7,764 bases of DNA, taken from assembly GCA_040752975.1 (NCBI GenBank), contig JBFMHF010000225.1, positions 1-7,764 on the forward strand, read 5' to 3'. How positions within the stretch are numbered: the stretch's first letter is position 1; each line of letters opens with the position of its first letter. The notes under the pieces are model-generated. The model did not search any database. It was not told where the DNA came from and saw only the letters and a program-made list of their open reading frames with translations. This DNA comes from JADLDB01 sp040752975 (lineage in GTDB: Bacteria; Myxococcota; Myxococcia; Myxococcales; Myxococcaceae). Of the stretch, positions 5,109-7,764 are shown one piece after another. Position numbers and translations under genes: made by a program.

Positions 5109-6191
5109 TCAACCCGGACTTCGCCTCGCCGAGGCCGCGATCAGTTGATTCAGCTCCTCCAGGAGGCCCGCCGGAAACTCCGCGCCGTCCATCTTCGGCA
5201 CGCACGCGCCCGCGACCGCGTTCACCAGCACCACCGCCCACCCGTCCCGCCGTCGAATCGCTGCCCGCCGATGCGCGTGCCGCGCGAGCAGGAACGGCTC
5301 GGTGATCGACGCCACGCGCGGTGACGCCTCCGGCGTCGCCACCAGCTCCCGCCCATCCCACGCCAGCACCGCTGCCGCGCACGACTCATACAGCTCCTCG
5401 CCGTCCGCGCTCGTCAGCAACGTCGCGACGCCCTCCTGCCGAACCCCGTCCCATGCCGAGGGCGACGGCGTCTTCTCCTGCGGGCCCAGCCGGCCCACCA
5501 CCGGCGACGGCAGGTAGCGCACCGGGATCCCACTCCACAGACGCGATCGATCGCGCCTCGTCACCTCCAGCTGCCCGTCGACTCCCTTGAGCCCGTAGAT
5601 GCCCGGCTCCGCGCGCGCGGCGAACTCGTCGAACGCCCGCTCCCACGCAACTCCAAGCCGGCGCCGGTGCGCGTCGAAGAGCACCACCCCCGCCTCGCTC
5701 ACCTTCAGCGCCGTGTAGCCCATGCCCTCCCCGTAGCCGATTCCGGCCCCCTTCCGAAACCCCCAGCCGTCCGTCGGCGGCCGGTCCGATCTCGACTCCG
5801 CGCTGGCGCGGGAAACCAGCCAGGCTCGGCTCCACTCGGTGGGGCCGTGTGCGCCGATGGTGCAGCGCTCTCCAGCCCTGCTCCACCCAGCGAGCCGGCC
5901 CGCGCTGGAAGCACTGGAGGCCCGACTGAAGAAGCCGAGTGAGCGACCCCGGGAGGCATCCCAGGCCGGCGCGCTGCCCCCTTCTTCGCGCGGCCCCCTT
6001 CTTCGCGCGGCCCGCACACGGCACCGGCGCTGCACCGCCCGGGGCGAGTGCCTGCCACTCACATCGCTGACCAGCTGAGCCGCGGCGCCGCAGGCCCTCG
6101 ACCTCCGGCCTTCTTTGAAGAGGCGCTGGCGCACGCTCCCGCGACCTGGGCCGGGCTCAGCGCCGGCGACCGCGCCCGAGGCGCTCGTCAC
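5109..6191 (-). CDS. pabC: PabC-like class IV aminotransferase / ADC lyase, start uncertain
   Basis: As called, 360 aa; typical PabC is about 270. PabC is a PLP-dependent lyase that converts 4-amino-4-deoxychorismate to PABA and pyruvate. The fold-type IV signature is recognisable but divergent: YGEGMGYTALKV (from residue 153) in place of the usual YGDGxFETLRV, then LFDAHRRRLG; Lys240 in QEKTPSPSAWDGV fits the PLP lysine position; SADGEELYES fits the conserved Glu block; VVLVNAVAGACVPKMDG fits the family's C-terminal loop. The GTG at 6191 overlaps the pabB stop by four bases (GTGA), the same coupling as at pabA/pabB, so I chose it. However, roughly the first 130-150 residues are Arg/Ser/Ala-rich, match nothing I know and contain a 17-bp tandem duplication. 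An internal GTG at 6017 (302 aa) is another candidate. A decayed N-terminus or a sequence error is possible. Confidence 0.75.
   Translation of the reverse strand: MTSASGAVAGAEPGPGRGSVRQRLFKEGRRSRACGAAAQLVSDVSGRHSPRAVQRRCRVRAARRRGPREEGGSAPAWDASRGRSLGFFSRASSASSAGRLAGWSRAGERCTIGAHGPTEWSRAWLVSRASAESRSDRPPTDGWGFRKGAGIGYGEGMGYTALKVSEAGVVLFDAHRRRLGVAWERAFDEFAARAEPGIYGLKGVDGQLEVTRRDRSRLWSGIPVRYLPSPVVGRLGPQEKTPSPSAWDGVRQEGVATLLTSADGEELYESCAAAVLAWDGRELVATPEASPRVASITEPFLLARHAHRRAAIRRRDGWAVVLVNAVAGACVPKMDGAEFPAGLLEELNQLIAASARRSPG
5977..6010. repeat. Perfect 17-bp tandem duplication inside the pabC-like 5' region
   Basis: CCCCCTTCTTCGCGCGG occurs at 5977-5993 and again, directly adjacent, at 5994-6010. 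The unit is not a multiple of three, so gain or loss of one copy shifts the reading frame of the 5' part of the pabC-like gene relative to the rest. The copies are identical, which indicates a recent event or a slippage-prone site. Confidence 0.9.
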
Positions 6192-7306
6192 CGCAGCGCC
6201 CCCAGCTTGAGGCGCACCTCGTCGAGCTCGGCCGCCTCATCCGAGTCCCATGTGATGCCGCCGCCAACGCCGTACACCCATGAGCCGTCGGCGCTCCGCT
6301 CCGCCGTGCGGATCAGCAGCGCAAAGCGCGACGCTCCAGCCCGTTCGAGGCCCAGCGTCCCGCAGTAGGCTCCGCGGGGACTCTGCTCCAGCTTCGAGAT
6401 CAGCGCGCGCGCCGCCTCACGGGGCGCCCCGGTCACCGAGCCCCCCGGGTGCAGCTGGCCCAGCACCGCCCGCAACCCCACGCCCGCGCGCAGCCTGCCC
6501 GTCACGTCGCTCACCGCCTGCACCGCGTAAGGCAACTCGAGGAAGCGACGCGCACAGGGCACCTCCACCGAGCGCGGCTCGCAGAGCCGATTCAGATCGT
6601 CGCGCAGCAGATCCGTGATCATCGCCAGCTCCGCCCGGTCCTTCTCGCTCCCTTCGAGCCACGCCTGCTGTCCGGCCGGCGCCGTGCCCTTCATCGGCTC
6701 GGCGCGAATCGAATGTCCCCGCACCTCGAACAACAGCTCCGGGCTCGCAGAGACGAGCTCCCGCCCATCCGGGAGCCGCACCCACGCCGCGAAGCGGGGA
6801 ACGCCGCGCTCGCACAGGCGCTCCAACAGGGCTCCGCCGTCGACGCCTGGTGAGCCGCCGCGCGGGCGCCCCGCGGTGGAGCGCTCCACGCGCGCGCGCA
6901 GCGTCAGGTTCACCTGGTACACGTCCCCGGCGGCGATCGCCTCCCGAATCGATCGCACGCCCTCGACAAAGCCGCGCTCATCCAGCGTCACCGCCAGCGC
7001 GGCACTCGCCCTCTCCGCACCGGCCGCTCCTCCCGGCCCGCGAGACGATGCCGAGGCCGGCGAGGGCGCCTCCTCGTTCCCTCCTTGCGGCCCAGCCCCG
7101 AGGGGCGACTCGACGCGCGCCACTTCGCCCGTGAAGCGCTCCGCGCGCTCCCCCGGCGTCTCGTACGTCGCCAGCCACACGCCCACCTCCCCGTCGTCGC
7201 CCGCGCGCAAGTCCCTCACCAATGTCCACGCGCCGTCGTCGTGGAAGCCCGGACCCAACAGCGCGAAGCTGCGTGCGCGCTCGAGCTCGTCGAGGAGCGC
7301 CGTCAC
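6188..7306 (-). CDS. pabB: Aminodeoxychorismate synthase component I (PabB)
   Basis: A 372-aa chorismate-binding enzyme, shorter than E. coli PabB (453 aa), mainly through a reduced N-terminal domain. With the PabA glutaminase it makes 4-amino-4-deoxychorismate from chorismate and ammonia. Family blocks in order: AIAAGDVYQVNLTLR, SPELLFEVRG, EPMKGTAPAG, DLLRDDLNRLCEPRSVEV, PGGSVTGAPREAARALI, RGAYCGTLG and VGGGITWDSD. The PMKGT motif carries Lys206, the covalent nucleophile of ADC synthases, where anthranilate synthases have PIAGT; this supports pabB over trpE. The family's usual GAPK reads GAPR here. Residues about 68-105 are a Gly/Ala/Ser/Pro-rich low-complexity insert between N-terminal and catalytic parts. 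The GTG start at 7306 overlaps the pabA stop by four bases, with GGAG six bases upstream, so the two genes are translationally coupled. It overlaps the downstream pabC-like gene in the same way. Confidence 0.92.
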   Translation of the reverse strand: MTALLDELERARSFALLGPGFHDDGAWTLVRDLRAGDDGEVGVWLATYETPGERAERFTGEVARVESPLGAGPQGGNEEAPSPASASSRGPGGAAGAERASAALAVTLDERGFVEGVRSIREAIAAGDVYQVNLTLRARVERSTAGRPRGGSPGVDGGALLERLCERGVPRFAAWVRLPDGRELVSASPELLFEVRGHSIRAEPMKGTAPAGQQAWLEGSEKDRAELAMITDLLRDDLNRLCEPRSVEVPCARRFLELPYAVQAVSDVTGRLRAGVGLRAVLGQLHPGGSVTGAPREAARALISKLEQSPRGAYCGTLGLERAGASRFALLIRTAERSADGSWVYGVGGGITWDSDEAAELDEVRLKLGALR

Positions 7307-7764
7307 GCCAGGCTCCGGAAGAAGGCCGCCACCAGCTCCCGGCCCCGCGGCGTCGCGTGCGAGTCCGGGTGGAATTGCACGCCCGCCATCGGCAACGCCT
7401 CATGCTCGACTCCCATCACCGTCCCGTCGTCGAGCCGCGCCACCACCTCGAGCGGCGACACCACGTCCGCCAGCGACAGCGAGTGGTACCGCATCACCTC
7501 TAGCGCGCCCACCACCCCCGGAAAGCGGGCGCTCGCCGAGAACGTCACGCGCGCCGGCTTCCCGTGGGCCGGCGTCGATTGCACCAGCCGCGCTCCGAAG
7601 GCCAGCCCCAGCGCCTGGTGTCCCAGACAGATGCCCAACGTCGGCACCTTCCGCCTCGCCGCCGCCCGCACCAAATCCAGCAGCCCCGCCCGCACTGGAT
7701 CCGTTGGGCCCGGGCCGATCACCAGCACGTCGACGCCGCGCACGAGTTGATCCGCCGCCTCCCG
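7303..7764 (-). CDS. pabA: Glutamine amidotransferase PabA/TrpG, 5' end outside window
   Basis: The C-terminal 153 residues of a class I glutamine amidotransferase. The frame continues to the window edge, so roughly 35-40 N-terminal residues are missing (E. coli PabA is 187 aa). It hydrolyses glutamine and channels ammonia to its synthase partner. Visible motifs: IGPGPTDPVRAGL (oxyanion-side loop), GICLGHQALG with the nucleophile Cys (codon 7627-7629), MRYHSLSL, and the catalytic-His block GVQFHPDSHATPRG (His codon 7369-7371). The family normally reads HPES; here the third triad residue is Asp (codon 7363-7365), a conservative but notable change. Coupling to pabB argues for the PABA pathway, although in many bacteria one subunit serves both PABA and tryptophan synthesis and no trp genes are visible here. 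Confidence 0.9.
   Translation of the reverse strand, partial: REAADQLVRGVDVLVIGPGPTDPVRAGLLDLVRAAARRKVPTLGICLGHQALGLAFGARLVQSTPAHGKPARVTFSASARFPGVVGALEVMRYHSLSLADVVSPLEVVARLDDGTVMGVEHEALPMAGVQFHPDSHATPRGRELVAAFFRSLA

Noticed and set aside
5386..6024. 212-aa minus-strand frame overlapping the pabC-like gene
   Set aside because: Downstream of about 5770 it is clearly a shadow of the PabC frame. Its upstream half has a somewhat coding-like composition, which is noted as a finding but not enough for a gene call.
5839..6078. 79-aa plus-strand frame with a helix-like peptide (ALEALEARLKK)
   Set aside because: Mirror image of the composition anomaly on the minus strand; no ribosome site, no homology recognised, antisense to the coupled operon.
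6188..7764. Anthranilate synthase (TrpE/TrpG) for the two-gene pair
   Set aside because: The PMKGT lysine in the large subunit and the coupled PabC-like gene favour aminodeoxychorismate synthase.
1..7764. tRNA, rRNA, defence or phage genes
   Set aside because: No T-arm-like GTTCGA signature, rRNA core sequence, nuclease, toxin-antitoxin or phage motif was seen on either strand.

Overview
The window is high-GC DNA with strong G/C at third codon positions, frequent GTG starts and close gene spacing. Together with the two small cysteine-rich lipoproteins this points to a myxobacterium (Myxococcota, probably the Myxococcus/Archangium/Cystobacter branch). That placement is inference from composition and gene style; there is no rRNA or other taxonomic marker here.

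Layout, left to right. 1-309: non-coding leader. 310-1911 (+): comM/yifB, a Mg-chelatase-like AAA+ ATPase. 1883-2028: an imperfect triplicate repeat that copies the comM tail, including its stop codon. 2059-2400 (+): small lipoprotein with eight mature cysteines. 2407-2874 (-): single-domain cyclic-nucleotide-binding protein. 2875-2963: divergent promoter region with a small palindrome. 2964-3920 (+): trxB, thioredoxin reductase. 3921-3956: hairpin between convergent genes. 3954-4286 (-): a second small lipoprotein, also with eight mature cysteines. 4287-5108: about 820 bp with no credible gene, holding a long AT-rich foldback, a 17-bp palindrome and a nested stem structure. 5109-7764 (-): a translationally coupled para-aminobenzoate cluster read right to left, pabA (5' end cut by the window edge) - pabB - pabC-like.

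The best understood unit is the PABA cluster. PabA supplies ammonia from glutamine, PabB makes 4-amino-4-deoxychorismate, and the PabC-like PLP enzyme would release PABA for folate. The Lys in the PMKGT motif of PabB favours ADC synthase over anthranilate synthase. ComM and TrxB are ordinary housekeeping proteins.

I found no defence system, mobile element, CRISPR array or biosynthetic cluster, and no proven new system. The observations most worth checking are: (a) a shared promoter layout (CTGACA, 16 bp, -10-like hexamer, 9 bp, ATG, no Shine-Dalgarno) at the first lipoprotein and the cyclic-nucleotide protein, with a similar arrangement at the second lipoprotein, suggesting leaderless mRNAs; (b) the 67-nt foldback at 4612-4678; (c) the compositionally odd 5' part of the pabC-like gene, with a frame-shifting 17-bp tandem duplication; (d) the duplicated comM tail, whose last copy supplies the -35 box of the next gene.
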